A stretch of DNA of 64,000 bases from Diadema setosum (lineage: Eukaryota; Echinodermata; Echinoidea; Diadematoida; Diadematidae): the NCBI RefSeq assembly GCF_964275005.1, contig NC_092690.1:13246787-13310786 (forward strand), written 5' to 3'. The stretch's first letter is position 1; each line of letters opens with the position of its first letter. The translations under genes were made by a program, and so were the position numbers. The notes beneath the pieces were generated by a model. That model did not search any database, had not been told where the DNA came from, and saw only the letters and a list, made by a program, of their open reading frames with translations. This document shows positions 1 through 10,496 of the stretch, piece after piece.

Positions 1-904
1 AAACAAAACATTTAAAAAAAAATCGCGTGCGTTTTTACTTCATGAGAGCTCAGCTTCGCGGAAAATAAAATTCATTTGTGATTTCTACATAGGTTAAAAC
101 TAAATCGTAGAATACCAGTGCAGTGGCACACACTATGTTTCTTGAGTGATAAATACGTTCATGCCACGAAATCAAGGACCGCAGGATTTTTCGTAAATTA
201 ATCAACACCGTGAAACTTTTCTGCCGCCTAACCCATAGCTCCAATATGACTACTGTCACGGTCCCATGACATTCACTCCTGTGAAAGTTGCTTCCATGGA
301 ACTGATATAGTAATAATTATTATTCTACATAGTACATACTACATAGCTTCCGTCAAACAGCGATCAAACGAACAGCTAAATATCATTACTAGACTCATAA
401 TCACTAAATACTAGGGACACGGCATACAGACTTCGCGGACAGTGATTTCACATCTTGTCACCAGCCCTAATCAGGAAAGAGTATCACACGTGATGAGTGC
501 ACTATACAAATTTGTGAGACAATACTGCCAGCATAACATTTAATTTCCAATACTGCCAGCATATCATTTAACTTGCTATTTTTTACCGTGATTATGAAGA
601 AACAACACAACACTAACTCACGGATGTGAAGATATATTACACTAATTCACCTGATGTGTCCTTCGTTAATATATTCTATTCGCTCAATCTGCACACGGTT
701 GATGCGAATAGTAGAAGTCTAGTAGATGCCGTTTTGTTGATTTGGTTTTTACTTAATCTTTGAATTTACTTACCGCCCTCTAGTGGCCACAATTAGACAG
801 CAGAACGAGCTGCGACAGCTCACCAGTGTCCAGCAACACCAAAAGACGCATCCGAGTCTATAAATGAGCATGGTATAATGTGCGAGACTCATTCTATTTG
901 GTTT
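1..904. other. Intergenic stretch, no gene seen
   Basis: No convincing coding region, RNA gene or mobile-element boundary is visible. The block at about 757-806, containing CGCCCTCTAGTGGCCAC, recurs in diverged form at about 3355-3413, so it belongs to a dispersed repeat. On the minus strand 773-788 reads CCACTAGAGGGCG, which resembles the CTCF core motif. Confidence 0.5.
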
Positions 905-1030
905 AATTGCTCATTCGAGCAAATGGAGCTGTCCGAGAAGGCGAGGAGGATGGAGTGTTCCAACGCAGGAGGGATTTCGGCAAAATCGGAAGTCATGAGG
1001 TAAATCGTCAATAATTTCCATTTTACGGTT
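905..1030 (+). pseudogene. Fragment of an unrecognised coding repeat, paralogous to 11306-11540
   Basis: From the ATG at 924 the sequence reads MELSEKARRMECSNAGG and goes on to KSEVMR before a TAA inside a GTAAAT that could also be a splice donor. A related peptide with the pattern LSKMAEKMMKLPNAG, then ESEVRR, is encoded at 11306-11540, and the two DNA stretches align for roughly 120 bases. Upstream of the ATG the similarity continues in a shifted frame, so at least this copy looks degenerate. I do not recognise the family. It could be a decayed exon of a multicopy host gene or a transposon ORF fragment. Confidence 0.4.
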
Positions 1031-1373
1031 GTACTCATTTCCAACTTTTAAAATGCCTGTTCTGTTATGTTTGTGTAACTATTTTCAACTATGTACCGAT
1101 GTATCTCATAATATGAATATGAGACACTTCGTTGTGTATCTGAATTATATATCAATTAAGTCTGCTCCACTTCTATACTTTATAACTACATTTGCCTCAT
1201 TGATTTTATTGTTGTGTATCAACACCGTATCATTACATATAATTAAGATAACCCCATAACAGGACAGGCGCAAAACGTGGGGGGGGGGGGGGGCTGCCCC
1301 CGCCCCTATTTTTGCATGAAATATAAGGTGGGAGAGAAGTAGCAGACGACTTTGACACCCCCCTCTCTTTAAA
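1031..1373. other. AT-rich spacer with a G homopolymer
   Basis: No gene is seen. It holds a 15-base G run at 1279-1293 followed by a C-rich stretch, a layout that recurs at the ends of the elements at 8604 and 58322. It may therefore be a worn transposon end. Confidence 0.4.
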
Positions 1374-1617
1374 TTTTTTTTTTTTTTCACAAACATATTT
1401 TATTCATAAAGGCATTCAGGTACAAAATAAATGTCACATACAATACATTAAGACAAGTGATCCAAATTTGACAGGCAACTGCCAAACAACTAAATAATGT
1501 AAATGCGATTCCAATTAATATTAGATACAAACCTTTAGATTTTTCAGACATATTCGTCTAATTTCTTTGCTTGCTTGAAAAATTGCCAAAATTGGCTAAA
1601 ATGTAACGATTTCCTTT

Positions 1618-2091
1618 TTATTTCTTACAGAAAATAATTATGAAGTATTTTGCGTACAAATAAACGACTTTGTAACATTTTGGATTTTCTGTCGAACCAA
1701 GTATAAGGGAACTTTTAGTAATTTGAGTTTGATTCTGTAACATAATTTCCTGTATTTGAGTAATAAACCTTTGGGTAACATCACATTCCCAAAACAAATG
1801 TGCAATTGTTTCTGTGGAGCTCGAACAAAACGTACAGAGCCGTGTGTCGGCCCATGGCAAAAAAAGTAATTTGTTAACACCAATATTTCTATGTAAAATT
1901 TTATACTGAAAATAACGAAGTCTTTGATTCAGAGTAGATGTATAAGGAACATTATATGATTATTTTATTCCAATCTAAATTTTGGTTAAATATTTCTTTC
2001 CATTTCTTGTCTGATTTAGGTGGTTGAAGTATTCTATCACATAATGTTCGCTGTATCCCCTTAGGGGGAAAAGGTGTATTCACACCAAGCC
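1618..2091 (-). pseudogene. LINE reverse transcriptase C-terminus with zf-RVT motif, frameshifted
   Basis: Two minus-strand frames make up the C-terminal end of an L1-type ORF2. The upstream piece (about 2091 down to 1952) contains KGIQRTLCDRI and KKWKEIF. The downstream piece ends at 1618 and contains CTFCSSSTETIAHLFWEC, that is C-x2-C, then H, then C, the usual reverse-transcriptase zinc-binding (zf-RVT) pattern. A frameshift between about 1884 and 1952 separates them and no catalytic RT domain remains, so this is a dead fragment. The family call rests on the zinc motif plus the poly-A tail. Confidence 0.6.
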
Positions 2092-2095
2092 TTAA

Positions 2096-2640
2096 AGGGA
2101 AGATAAACCCCAAGAACAATGTGGATTGAGTGAAAGCAGCAACATTAGTAGAACACATCAGTGAAAGTTTGAAGAAAATCGGACAATCGATGCAAAAGTT
2201 ATGAATTTTTAAAGTTTTGGTGTTGGAACCGCTGGATGAGGAGACTACTAGAGGTTATGACGTATGAGTGGACAACAATACCAAGAAAATATAAAGAAAA
2301 TGCTACAAAAATCCATTTTTCATGAAAATTACAAATTCCATCAACTTGATATTGACACATGTTAAGGGTAGCAATTATTCCCCCTGCTTTCTGAAAGCGG
2401 TTGGTCCACTGCTCTTTCATAATTCTAGAAAAGTGAATTTTTGTTGAATTTCCTTTATATTTTCTTTGTATCGTTGTCCACTCATATGTCATTTCCTCTA
2501 GTAGTCTCCTCATCCAGCGGTTCCATCACCAAAACTTTAAAAAGTCCGATTGTCCGATTTTCCTCAAACTTTCACTGATGTGTTCTACTAATGTTGCTGC
2601 TTTCACTCAATCCACATTGCTCTTTGGGTTTACCTTCCCT
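2096..2640. mobile_element. TTAA-flanked foldback MITE (piggyBac-type target)
   Basis: A 545 bp non-autonomous element is bounded by TTAA on both sides (2092-2095 and 2641-2644). Its ends are long inverted repeats, starting AGGGAAGATAAACCCC on the left and closing with the near-complement GGGTTTACCTTCCCT on the right. The inverted similarity runs inward through CTCAATCCACATTG and TCCGATTTTC segments, so the whole element could fold into a hairpin. No ORF of note is present. TTAA duplication is the signature of piggyBac-type transposases. It is related to the MITE at 3452-4009. Confidence 0.85.
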
Positions 2641-2760
2641 TTAAGAACTTCACGTATAAGATAGCTTTGAATCAAATTGATTTTCATTTCTGTTCCAGCC
2701 ATATTGTAATACCATGATTGCCCCATATTGCCCCATGAGTTATCTAAATAATGTTAAAAA

Positions 2761-3447
2761 AAATCCACTTCCTCTACTTTGATCATTTAATAATTTTTTC
2801 CAGCTAGGTGATTTTAAGTCCAGAAATTACAGATGAAAAATGAAATATCTTTACATGTTATATGGAGGGGGATAGGCCCCCTCTCACACACAAGGGAGAT
2901 CTTGCACTTTCAGGCCTGAAATTCAGAGATAAACATGGTGCACACTTTTGGTGAGCTTCTTGTAGCTTCTGATATACTAAACATGATATTCTACATATTA
3001 CAGAGATTCCAACCAATAGCTAAGTGCCTCTGATCCCGGTTATCATCTCTTCACTAACTTGACTTTAGGACCGTAGTGCCTGCATGGACCTAGGTCCATG
3101 GTGCCTGTGAGTACGAATCTGCAAAGATTCGATCGTCGCAGATTCAATGTCATTACAGCTTTGCCAGCCGAACGTTAAAACATTGAATGTAAACAATGGC
3201 AACAAGTAGATGGGGACCGAGACCATTTTTATATTTCATGATGCTCGATCTGTAGACGGTTAATGAACACGTTTGCTGCCAATCATACGTTGACCATACT
3301 TCATGAATAATCATGATTCGGCCGCGCCCACTGATTTTGTTGTTGTTTTTTTCCTGAATCTTTGAAACCAATTCACTTACCGCCCTCATGTGGCCACAAT
3401 TAGACACAGCAGAATTATAATGGAGGCCATATTTCTTATTTGACTTT
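2761..3447. other. Repeat-derived spacer without genes
   Basis: No coding region is recognisable. It includes a perfect 18 bp palindrome at 3083-3100 and a second, diverged copy (about 3355-3413) of the CGCCCTC...GTGGCCAC block seen near 757-806. Confidence 0.45.
3083..3100. repeat. 18 bp perfect palindrome
   Basis: CATGGACCTAGGTCCATG is its own reverse complement. It could be a chance palindrome or a protein-binding site, and nothing nearby assigns it a role. Confidence 0.6.
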
Positions 3448-3451
3448 TTAA

Positions 3452-4009
3452 AGGACAAGTTCACCTTCATAAACATAAGGATTGAGAGAATGCAGCAATA
3501 TTAAAACACATTAGTGAAAGTTTGAGGAAAATTGGACAATCGATGCAAAAGTTATGAATCTTTAAATTTTTTGAGTTGGAACCGCTGGATGAGGAGACTA
3601 CTAAGGCTTGTGATGTCATATGAGTACAACAGTATAAAGAAAATGTAAAGAAAATTCAACATATTTTCACTTTTTTCGCATAATAAAAGAGCACTTGACT
3701 TGCCTCTTTCTAAAGGCAATGGGAATAATATTACCCATAACATATTATGCAGTAACGAGTCAAGGGAATGTGTACTTTTTTCAAAAGATGAAATTTTGTG
3801 AAATTCTCTTTATATTTTCCTTATATTGTTGTACGCATGTGACGTCATACACTGCAGTAGTCTTCTCATCTAGCGGTGACTGCACAAAAACTTCAAAAAT
3901 TCATAACTTTTGAACAGATTGTCCGATTTTCCTCAAACTTTCAATGATGTGTTCTACAAATATTGCTACATTCTCTCAATCCTTATGTTAATGAAGGTGA
4001 ACTTGTCCT
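3452..4009. mobile_element. TTAA-flanked foldback MITE, second family member
   Basis: This 558 bp element is flanked by TTAA at 3448-3451 and 4010-4013. Its termini are long inverted repeats beginning AGGACAAGTTCACCTTCAT on the left, with the same sequence in reverse complement on the right. The similarity continues inward for more than 100 bases with few mismatches. It shares subterminal blocks (GGACAATCGATGCAAAAG, ACCGCTGGATGAGGAG) with the MITE at 2096-2640. No protein is encoded. Mobilisation in trans by a piggyBac-like transposase is an inference from the TTAA target. Confidence 0.88.
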
Positions 4010-4013
4010 TTAA

Positions 4014-4254
4014 CATCATAAATGTGTTTTTGATGATATTTGCCCCTACATCTTATGAGAAATTACACATTCAAGGGTTATAAAGCTTCTCAAAGGGACA
4101 CTTTTGAAAATCATGTCTTCTGGAGTTTTTTTTTTTTTTATATATATAAATCTTCCAGTTTTGCACAGTTCTTCATAAGATGAACACATAGATCCAGGCA
4201 GTTATCCTTATGGGGGTGTCATCATCACCTTATAGCCTACAAAGTACTTGATAA
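4014..4254. other. Spacer
   Basis: Nothing is recognised here apart from a T run followed by a short TA run near 4126-4148. Confidence 0.4.
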
Positions 4255-4268
4255 CGGCGTACGCTAAA

Positions 4269-6132
4269 GTCCAAAACTGAGATTGATCGGCAGATTTACA
4301 GGGCAGAATGTAAACAGTATTACCATAAACTAGCTGACACTGAGTCATCCTATTTCCGCGATAAGATAGACTCTTGTGATACGCGAAAGTTATTTCAGAC
4401 GTTGGAAACGTTAACTACAGTGAAATCAATGTGCAGAATGATTAGCCAATGAATTTGCCAATTTTTTCCACCACAAGATTTCCAAACTTACGCTTGAAGT
4501 GAAGAAAACACAAGGAGGTGATCATGATTTGGTACAACTCAATGAAGTATGTTATTCGTCCCTGACTGAATTTGAACGTTTAGACGAGGATGGTGTTATG
4601 AAGTTGATCAAGTCATCATCATCTGCAACATCCTCCTCTTTAGATCCTATGCCAACCACGGTGATCAAGAAGTGTGCCCCAGTGTTACTATACCATTCTT
4701 GACAACGACTATTAACACTAGTCTTAATTCTGGATTTTTCCCCTTGTCACTGAAGAAGGCAGTTGTGACACCACTTCGCAAGAAAAATGATGTTTCTGCG
4801 GACGAATTGTCTAACTATCGTCCAATTGCAAACCTCTGTTTCATAGGGAAGTTAATTGAGAAAGCTGCAGTCCAACAAATACAGGAATACTTATCGGCAA
4901 ACAATCTGCACAACCCGTTTCAGGCAGCCTACAAGTCACACAACAGTGTGGAAACTGCTCTGCTCAAAGTTCAGAATGACATTTTGGTTTCCTTGGATGA
5001 AAAAAATGAAGTCTTGCTGGTCCTGTTAGATTTCAGTGCAGCATTTGACTTAATTGATCACAAGACCTTGCTAAACCGTTTAAAATATCTGTATGGCATC
5101 GATGGGACTGTACTGAATTGGATATCATCGTACCTTTCCCAACGTTCGCATGTTGTGAAGGTTAACGATTCTCTGTCCCAACCAATCGATGATAAGTGTG
5201 GGGTGCCTCAGGGCTCGATTATCGGACCGATGCTCTATACATTATACAGCTCTCCAATAACTGCAATTATCAAATCTCATGGTCTGGAGACAATGTTGTA
5301 CGCTGACGATACCCAAATGTATCTAACTTTCAGACCACAACATCTACAGAGTGCCATAAGCAGGATCAATGACTGTCTTGCTGATGTTCTTTCATGGACT
5401 CACAAAAACTGTTTGAAAATCAATCCACAGAAGACTGAACTAATTCACTTTTCGTCGAGATTTAATCCTGCGTCTTCACCAGCATGTATTGTAGTGGATG
5501 GACTGGATGTACATGAAACAACCAAAGCACGCAACTTGGGTGTACACATGGATCAACACCTTCAATTGAAAGAACATGTTAAAATTATGACTCAATCTGC
5601 AATGTGTGCATTAAAGAGAATAGGGGAAATACGAAATAATTTGTGCGAAAAAACTACTGAAAAATTAATCCATGCATTTGTTTCTTCTAGAATTGATTTT
5701 TGTAATTCCCTTCTATTTGGCCTGCCCGAAGAAGACATAAGAAAACGACAAATTGTTCAAAATTGCGCCCCCCGACTTGTAATGCGAGCAAAAGGAAGAG
5801 ATCCCATAACACCCTTGTTGTCACACCTGCATTGGTTGCCTGTAGATAAGAGAATCATGTTTAAGATTCTTGCATTATGTCATAAAACAGTAATAAATAA
5901 GTCCCTAACATATTTGTCTGACATGATCATTGAATATATTCCACAAAGAAATATACGATCTTCTAGCCAGAATTTATTAGTTATACCAGCAACCAAAACA
6001 TGTTCATATGGGGATCGGGCTTTTCAGTCAGCAGCTCCTGTACTCTGGAACAAATTACCAAGTCAACTTAGGGCCATCACATGTACTTACACTTTCCTCA
6101 AGTCCTTAAAAACATATTTGTTTTGTTATTAA
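4269..6132 (+). pseudogene. LINE reverse transcriptase (L2/CR1-like), frameshifted
   Basis: Three consecutive frames make up linker plus reverse transcriptase. The first (4269-4451) reads KSKTEIDRQIYRAECKQYY and ends at a stop. The second runs to about 4702. The third is an open 486-codon frame starting at 4672. RT motifs in the long frame are in order: LSNYRPIAN, LLDFSAAFDLIDH, GVPQGSIIGP and the catalytic YADD box, with aspartates at residues 212-213. The C-terminus (HLHWLPV, WNKLP) is typical of L2/CR1-type elements. No EN domain is left and at least two frameshifts are present, so it cannot encode a full-length protein. The RT core itself looks intact. Confidence 0.85.
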
Positions 6133-6227
6133 ATGATTACGATAAGTTTTATTTTGTATGTTTAATTATATTGTTTTGTTAAAATTATGTAAGTTGTAGT
6201 TTATGGTACTCTACCCATTTGTGTAAA

Positions 6228-6257
6228 GCGCATAGAGATTCCAGGAATATTATGCGC
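6228..6257 (+). other. LINE 3' stem-loop
   Basis: GCGCATA (6228-6234) pairs perfectly with TATGCGC (6251-6257) across a 16-base loop, immediately before the (ATT)n tail. In L2/CR1-type LINEs such hairpins are the RNA feature recognised by the element's own reverse transcriptase. The position fits that role. Confidence 0.7.
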
Positions 6258-6382
6258 TATATAAGCAGCTATTATTATTATTATTATTATTATTGATAAG
6301 ACTTTGTTTTGTCAAACAGACTAACTTTATGTATTTTGAGCTGTTTCAGTGGTAGCCAAAACAAAGAAATACATTAAAATAA

Positions 6383-7160
6383 CACAGTCATTCAAAGTTG
6401 TGTGATACTAATGACTGCTATGTACTAAGATCTAGTACCACAAGAACATAATAATTAAAAAAACAAATTGTAGCAAGGCAGAGTTGGGGTGGGGGGAGTA
6501 GAAGAGAGAGGTAGAGGGAGGGGGGTAGGGAGGAGAAGGGGAGGGAGGAAGAGATCTGACACAATACAAGATACACAATACAAAAATAACACAGAAAACA
6601 GTCATTCAAAGTTGTGTGATACTGATGACTGCTATGTACTAAGATCTAGTACCACAAGAACATAATAATTAGAAAACAGACATAGCAAGGCAGAGTTGGG
6701 GGGGGGGAGTAGAGAAGAGAGGTAGAGGGAGGGGGTAGGGAGGAGAAGGGGGGAGGAAGAGATCTGACACAATACAAGAATAACACAGAAAACAGTCATT
6801 CAAAGTTGTGTGATACTGATGACTGCTATGTACCACAAGAACATAATAATTAAGAAAACATATTGTAGAAGGCAGAGTTGGGGGGGGGGGAGTAGAAGAG
6901 AGAGGTAGAGGGAGGGGGGTAGGGAGGAGAAGGGGGAGGAAGAGATCCGACACAATACAAGATACACAATACAAGAATAACACAGAAAACAGTCATTCAA
7001 AGTTGTGTGATACTGATGACTGCTATGTACCACAAGAACATACAAGAAAACAAATTGTAGCAAGGCAGAGAGGGGGGGGGGTAGAAGAGAGAGGTAGAGG
7101 GAGGGGGGTAGGGAGGAGAAGGGGGAGGGAGGAAGAGATCTGACACAATACAAGATCAAC
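6383..7160. repeat. Minisatellite of four ~200 bp units
   Basis: The anchor GTCATTCAAAGTTGTGTGAT recurs at 6388, 6601, 6795 and 6992, giving periods of 213, 194 and 197 bases and a shorter last unit. Each unit has a purine-rich half (GAGGTAGAGGGAGG with G runs) on the plus strand. The minus strand is therefore a long pyrimidine tract, and its apparent proline/serine/leucine ORFs are artefacts. Units differ by small indels. Confidence 0.9.
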
Positions 7161-7240
7161 ATATAAACCAGCAGAGCTTATATGGGATGAATACTTTCCA
7201 TAGACTTGCATGCATTGCGTGCATTCTCTATAGGGCTCAC

Positions 7241-7282
7241 ACGGGTAAATAATTCCCCATATATGGGGAATTATTTACCCGT
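7241..7282. repeat. 42 bp perfect palindrome
   Basis: The left half begins ACGGGTAAATAATTCCCC and the right half is its exact reverse complement, with the centre at CATATATG. A related but non-palindromic copy of the surrounding repeat occurs at about 18595-18630 (CCCATAAATATTTCCCCAT). The palindrome therefore probably arose inside a dispersed repeat. Confidence 0.9.
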
Positions 7283-7289
7283 CTCTATA

Positions 7290-7610
7290 GAGACGTGTGT
7301 GTTAAAATTCAAATTTCAAAAAATTCTGTGAAATAGCTGGGAGAAATGAGGTGTTTCATCTTCACTAACCTGGATAAGTGAGATATTACCTTTCATCCAT
7401 CAAATTTTCAGGGTGGATTCTTCAGTCCAAATTCTGTCATGGGGTCCGCAAAGCCAGACTACGAGTTCTTGTCACTCAAAAAATCACCCATTTTCCGTAC
7501 ACGTACCCAATGAAATATAGTCCCCTCAAATTCCACCAGAAAAGCTTTCATTTTCCAACCAAAATGCAATTTGTAGAGGAACTAGAGATTGTAATTTGTC
7601 ATCACTGACA
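7290..7610. repeat. Dispersed repeat, copy 1
   Basis: About 300 bases match 18626-18915 in the same orientation with few differences, including shared blocks TTCAGGGTGGATTCTTCAGT and TACGAGTTCTTGTCACTC. No coding capacity is evident and the element class is unknown. Confidence 0.8.
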
Positions 7611-7819
7611 AATTAAGGTGATCCGATTTTTTTTTAAATCAATGATTCGTGTCCTGATAGTGCAAAGTCTCAGCTACAACATATTAAAATCTGAGAGAAA
7701 TTCACCGAAGCATAAGTAAGATAGTGCTCGATAAAGAGAGTTATGTCAATTTTCACATCTAAAAAATTCCCTCCCATAGAGATAACACGTCATAGCGAAG
7801 ATAGAAAAAGAAGTACGTA

Positions 7820-7831
7820 TGACCTTTGACC
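7820..7831 (+). promoter_or_regulatory. DR1-type nuclear receptor half-site pair (motif only)
   Basis: TGACCTTTGACC is a perfect direct repeat with one-base spacing, the consensus for HNF4/RXR/COUP-TF-type receptors. An identical motif lies at 7969-7980, 149 bases downstream, within the same repeat. Binding is inferred from sequence alone. Confidence 0.35.
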
Positions 7832-7968
7832 CCACTTTGCACAGACAAGATGGCATCTGAGCAAAAAGTGGTTAATTTATGAAATGATCCCTGTAATATG
7901 GTCTTTACGTGTGCAAAATATGGGAAAGATAGGACATATATTCACCAAGATACAGGATGAAACATCTA

Positions 7969-7980
7969 TGACCTTTGACC
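7969..7980 (+). promoter_or_regulatory. Second DR1-type motif
   Basis: This is a second exact TGACCTTTGACC in a similar context, followed by CAAGATGGCGTC. It supports the motif being part of the repeat unit rather than an isolated chance match. Confidence 0.35.
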
Positions 7981-9234
7981 CTATTTTACATACCCAAGAT
8001 GGCGTCTGATCAAGTAGTTGTTATTCTATGAAATAATGTTCGTGACATGAACTAAACATGTGCAAAATATGGTGGTGATAGGGTATGTTTTTCTTGAGTT
8101 ATTGCACATAAAGTTGCAAAAAGAAAGAAATATTTCAATACATCGAAGATAAACTTTAATTTCAAGTAAGTTTTTGGACGTCATCCCGACATCGTATGAA
8201 AAACCGAAGGGCACAATTACGATAGCCCAAAGTCTCAGCTACTTCATATCAAAATCTTGGAGAAATGCATCGAAGCATAAATGAGCTAGTGCTCGATAAA
8301 GATAGGAATGTCCATTTTCATTTCCATAAAAACTGCACTCCCATAGAGATTACACGTAAACTGGTCAAATTTGACAAGGTTATCTTCAATCCATTTTTAC
8401 GAGGTGATGCCGTCATCCAATCAAAATTATGTTTTTGCACTTATGAAAGAACATTTCATAAGCTACAACATATTGAAATTTGGGTGAAAATTGGCAAAGG
8501 ATAGATGAGATACGCTCGAGTAAACTTGAAATTTGATGACGTCATTTGGAAAATTTACTTTTTTTACTTTAAGAAATTTGATATCTTTTAATCATTTTGT
8601 CAGCCAAGGGCGCCGGAAGCGGGGGGGGGGGGGGGGGGCAGGGGTGGCACTTGCCCCCCCCCCCCCCCCCAAACAAAATGTTGGGGGGGCAAAACGAGTT
8701 TTTGCCCCCCCAAAGTGCCCCCTGTAACAAATAATTAATCACTTATTTAAAGACCAAAATGAACAATAAAGGCATATTTCTTGTCTAAATGTTGTAATTT
8801 CATGACTGAAAATGCAAAATTTTCGCCCCTAACGGGGCGAAAATTATAATACACTAACAACATACATTATTGTATCTATACACTAATAGTAACTTAATTA
8901 TGAGTAAAGTGTATAGATGGTAGCCTCGTGTCCTCGAGTGTGCCCGCTGAAACATACCTTAAGTAAATCTTACATTTTTCATTTTCTTCTTTGCTTTCCA
9001 GCAGTATAAGAATATTTTTTATTGTTCAAACAAGCTTTTAATGAGTACATTTCAGATAAATGGCAAAGTGAAAGTGGCTCGCTCGTTCTGCCCGTACTTA
9101 TAGTAAAATGAAAAGTTTTCATAAGTTATTATCATAGTCCTTCGCAGTGATTCCTTTTACTATGTTTAATTCCTCAGAAATTTAATTCAAAATGCTCTAT
9201 AAAAGCGACTTTTATACTCTGTTTTTACAAAAAT

Positions 9235-9667
9235 TCCCTACCGCGGGAGGGGGCCTATCCCCCTCCCACACCCTCCCCCCGCTCGGTCGCTTCGCTCCCT
9301 CACCGAGGATCTCACACCATCACATTATTATGTACTCCCATATGTTATGATCATAGTCCTTCCAACTGATTTTTTCAATATGTTAATTCCCTAGAAATTT
9401 GCTTTTAAATGCTCTATAAACGCGACTTTTATACTCTGTTTTTACAAAAAGTCCCTACCGTGGGAGGGGGTTTTCCCCCTCCCACACCCTCCCCCCTCTC
9501 GGTCGCTTCGCTCCCTCGCCGAGGATCTCACACCATCACATTATTATGTACTCCCGTATGTAATAATCATAATCCTTCGCACTGATTATTTTTTACTATG
9601 TTTAATTCCTTAATTTTTTTTAAAATGGTCTATAAACGCGACTCTGTTTTACAAAAGCTCCCTACAG

Positions 9668-9714
<47 letters not shown>

Positions 9715-9850
9715 GAGGGGGTATCCCCTTTCCACCCCCCCCCCACCCCCCCGCTCGCTCGCTTCGCTCCCGCGCCGAGGATCTCACATCGTCACATAAT
9801 GTGCCCCCGTCGAGATTTTGCCCCCCCAAAACCAGAAGTGTTCCGGCGCG
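9235..9850. repeat. ~215 bp subrepeat array, three copies
   Basis: The TCCCTAC anchor recurs at 9235, 9452 and 9659. Each unit holds a pair of inverted G/C runs (GGGAGGGGG...CCCCCTCCCAC) and the hairpin-capable CTCGGTCGCTTCGCTCCCTCG...CCGAG segment. The third copy is invaded by a GT microsatellite. Confidence 0.85.
9668..9713. repeat. (GT)n microsatellite
   Basis: About twenty GT dinucleotides lie inside the third subrepeat. The cysteine/valine and histidine/threonine ORFs across it are artefacts. Confidence 0.95.
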
Positions 9851-10496
9851 CTTGACAAGGGCGCCGGAAGCGGGGGGGGGGGGGGGGGGGGGCAGGGGTG
9901 GCACTTGCCCCCCCAAACAAAATGTTGGGGGGGCAAAACGAGTTTTTGTCCCCCCAAAGTGCCCCCTGTAACAAATAATCAATCACTGATTTAAAGACCA
10001 AAATGAACAATAAAGGCATATTTCTTGTCTAAATGTAGTAATTTCATAACTGAAAATGCAAAAATTTTCGCCCCTAACGGGGCGAAAATTATAATACACT
10101 AACAACATACAGTATTGTATCTATATACACTAATAGGAACATATGAGTAAATTTAGTGCATAGATGGTAGCCTCGTGTCCTCGAGTGTGCCCGCTGAAAC
10201 ATACCTTTAGTAAACCTTACATTTTTCATTTTCTTCTTTGTTTTCTAGCAGTATAAGAATATTTTTCATTGTTCGAACGATGCGATCACGTTTAAGCTTT
10301 TAATGAGTACATTTCAGATAAATTGCAAAGTGAAAGTGGCTCGCTCGTTCTGCCCGTACTTATAGTAAAATGAAAAGTTTTCATAAGTTATTATCATAGT
10401 CCTTCGCAGTGATTTCTTTTACTATGTTTAATTCCTCAGAAATTTGATTTAAAATGCTCTATAAAAGCGACTTTTATACTCTGTTTTTACAAAAAG

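Larger units (their letters stand above)
1374..2760 (-). mobile_element. 5'-truncated L1/Tx1-type LINE, antisense, split by a MITE
   Basis: Read on the minus strand, this is the 3' end of a non-LTR retrotransposon. It ends in a poly-A tail (poly-T at 1374-1387 on the plus strand) with an AATAAA signal at 1399-1404 about a dozen bases before it. The coding remnant carries a zinc-binding motif typical of L1-like reverse transcriptases. The TTAA-flanked MITE at 2096-2640 interrupts it, and LINE-like reading continues on the far side at 2641-2760, so the MITE is younger. The upstream limit is approximate. Confidence 0.6.
4255..6295 (+). mobile_element. 5'-truncated L2/CR1-like LINE
   Basis: This is a non-LTR retrotransposon that lacks its endonuclease region. 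It begins in the linker before the reverse transcriptase and ends with a short 3' UTR, a 7 bp stem-loop (6228-6257) and an (ATT)n tail at about 6270-6294. A hairpin followed by a short tandem tail is the usual 3' end of L2/CR1-type elements. The coding region is broken by frameshifts (see 4269-6132). Confidence 0.8.
7655..8596. repeat. Diverged direct repeats
   Basis: A block containing CAAAGTCTCAGCTAC, GCATAA and TAGTGCTCGATAAAGA occurs at about 7665 and again at about 8231, so the spacing is about 566 bases. A weaker third piece lies near 8460. Between the first two copies are two TGACCTTTGACC motifs, each followed about 20 bases later by AAGATGGC. Open frames here are short and unsupported. 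Confidence 0.6.

Noticed and set aside
6418..7211. Series of minus-strand proline/serine/leucine-rich ORFs
   Set aside because: They are translations of the ~200 bp purine-rich minisatellite and repeat with its period.
9662..9982. Overlapping ORFs on both strands across a GT microsatellite and G/C runs
   Set aside because: Composition is entirely driven by simple repeats (Cys/Val, His/Thr, Gly/Pro). They are not genes.
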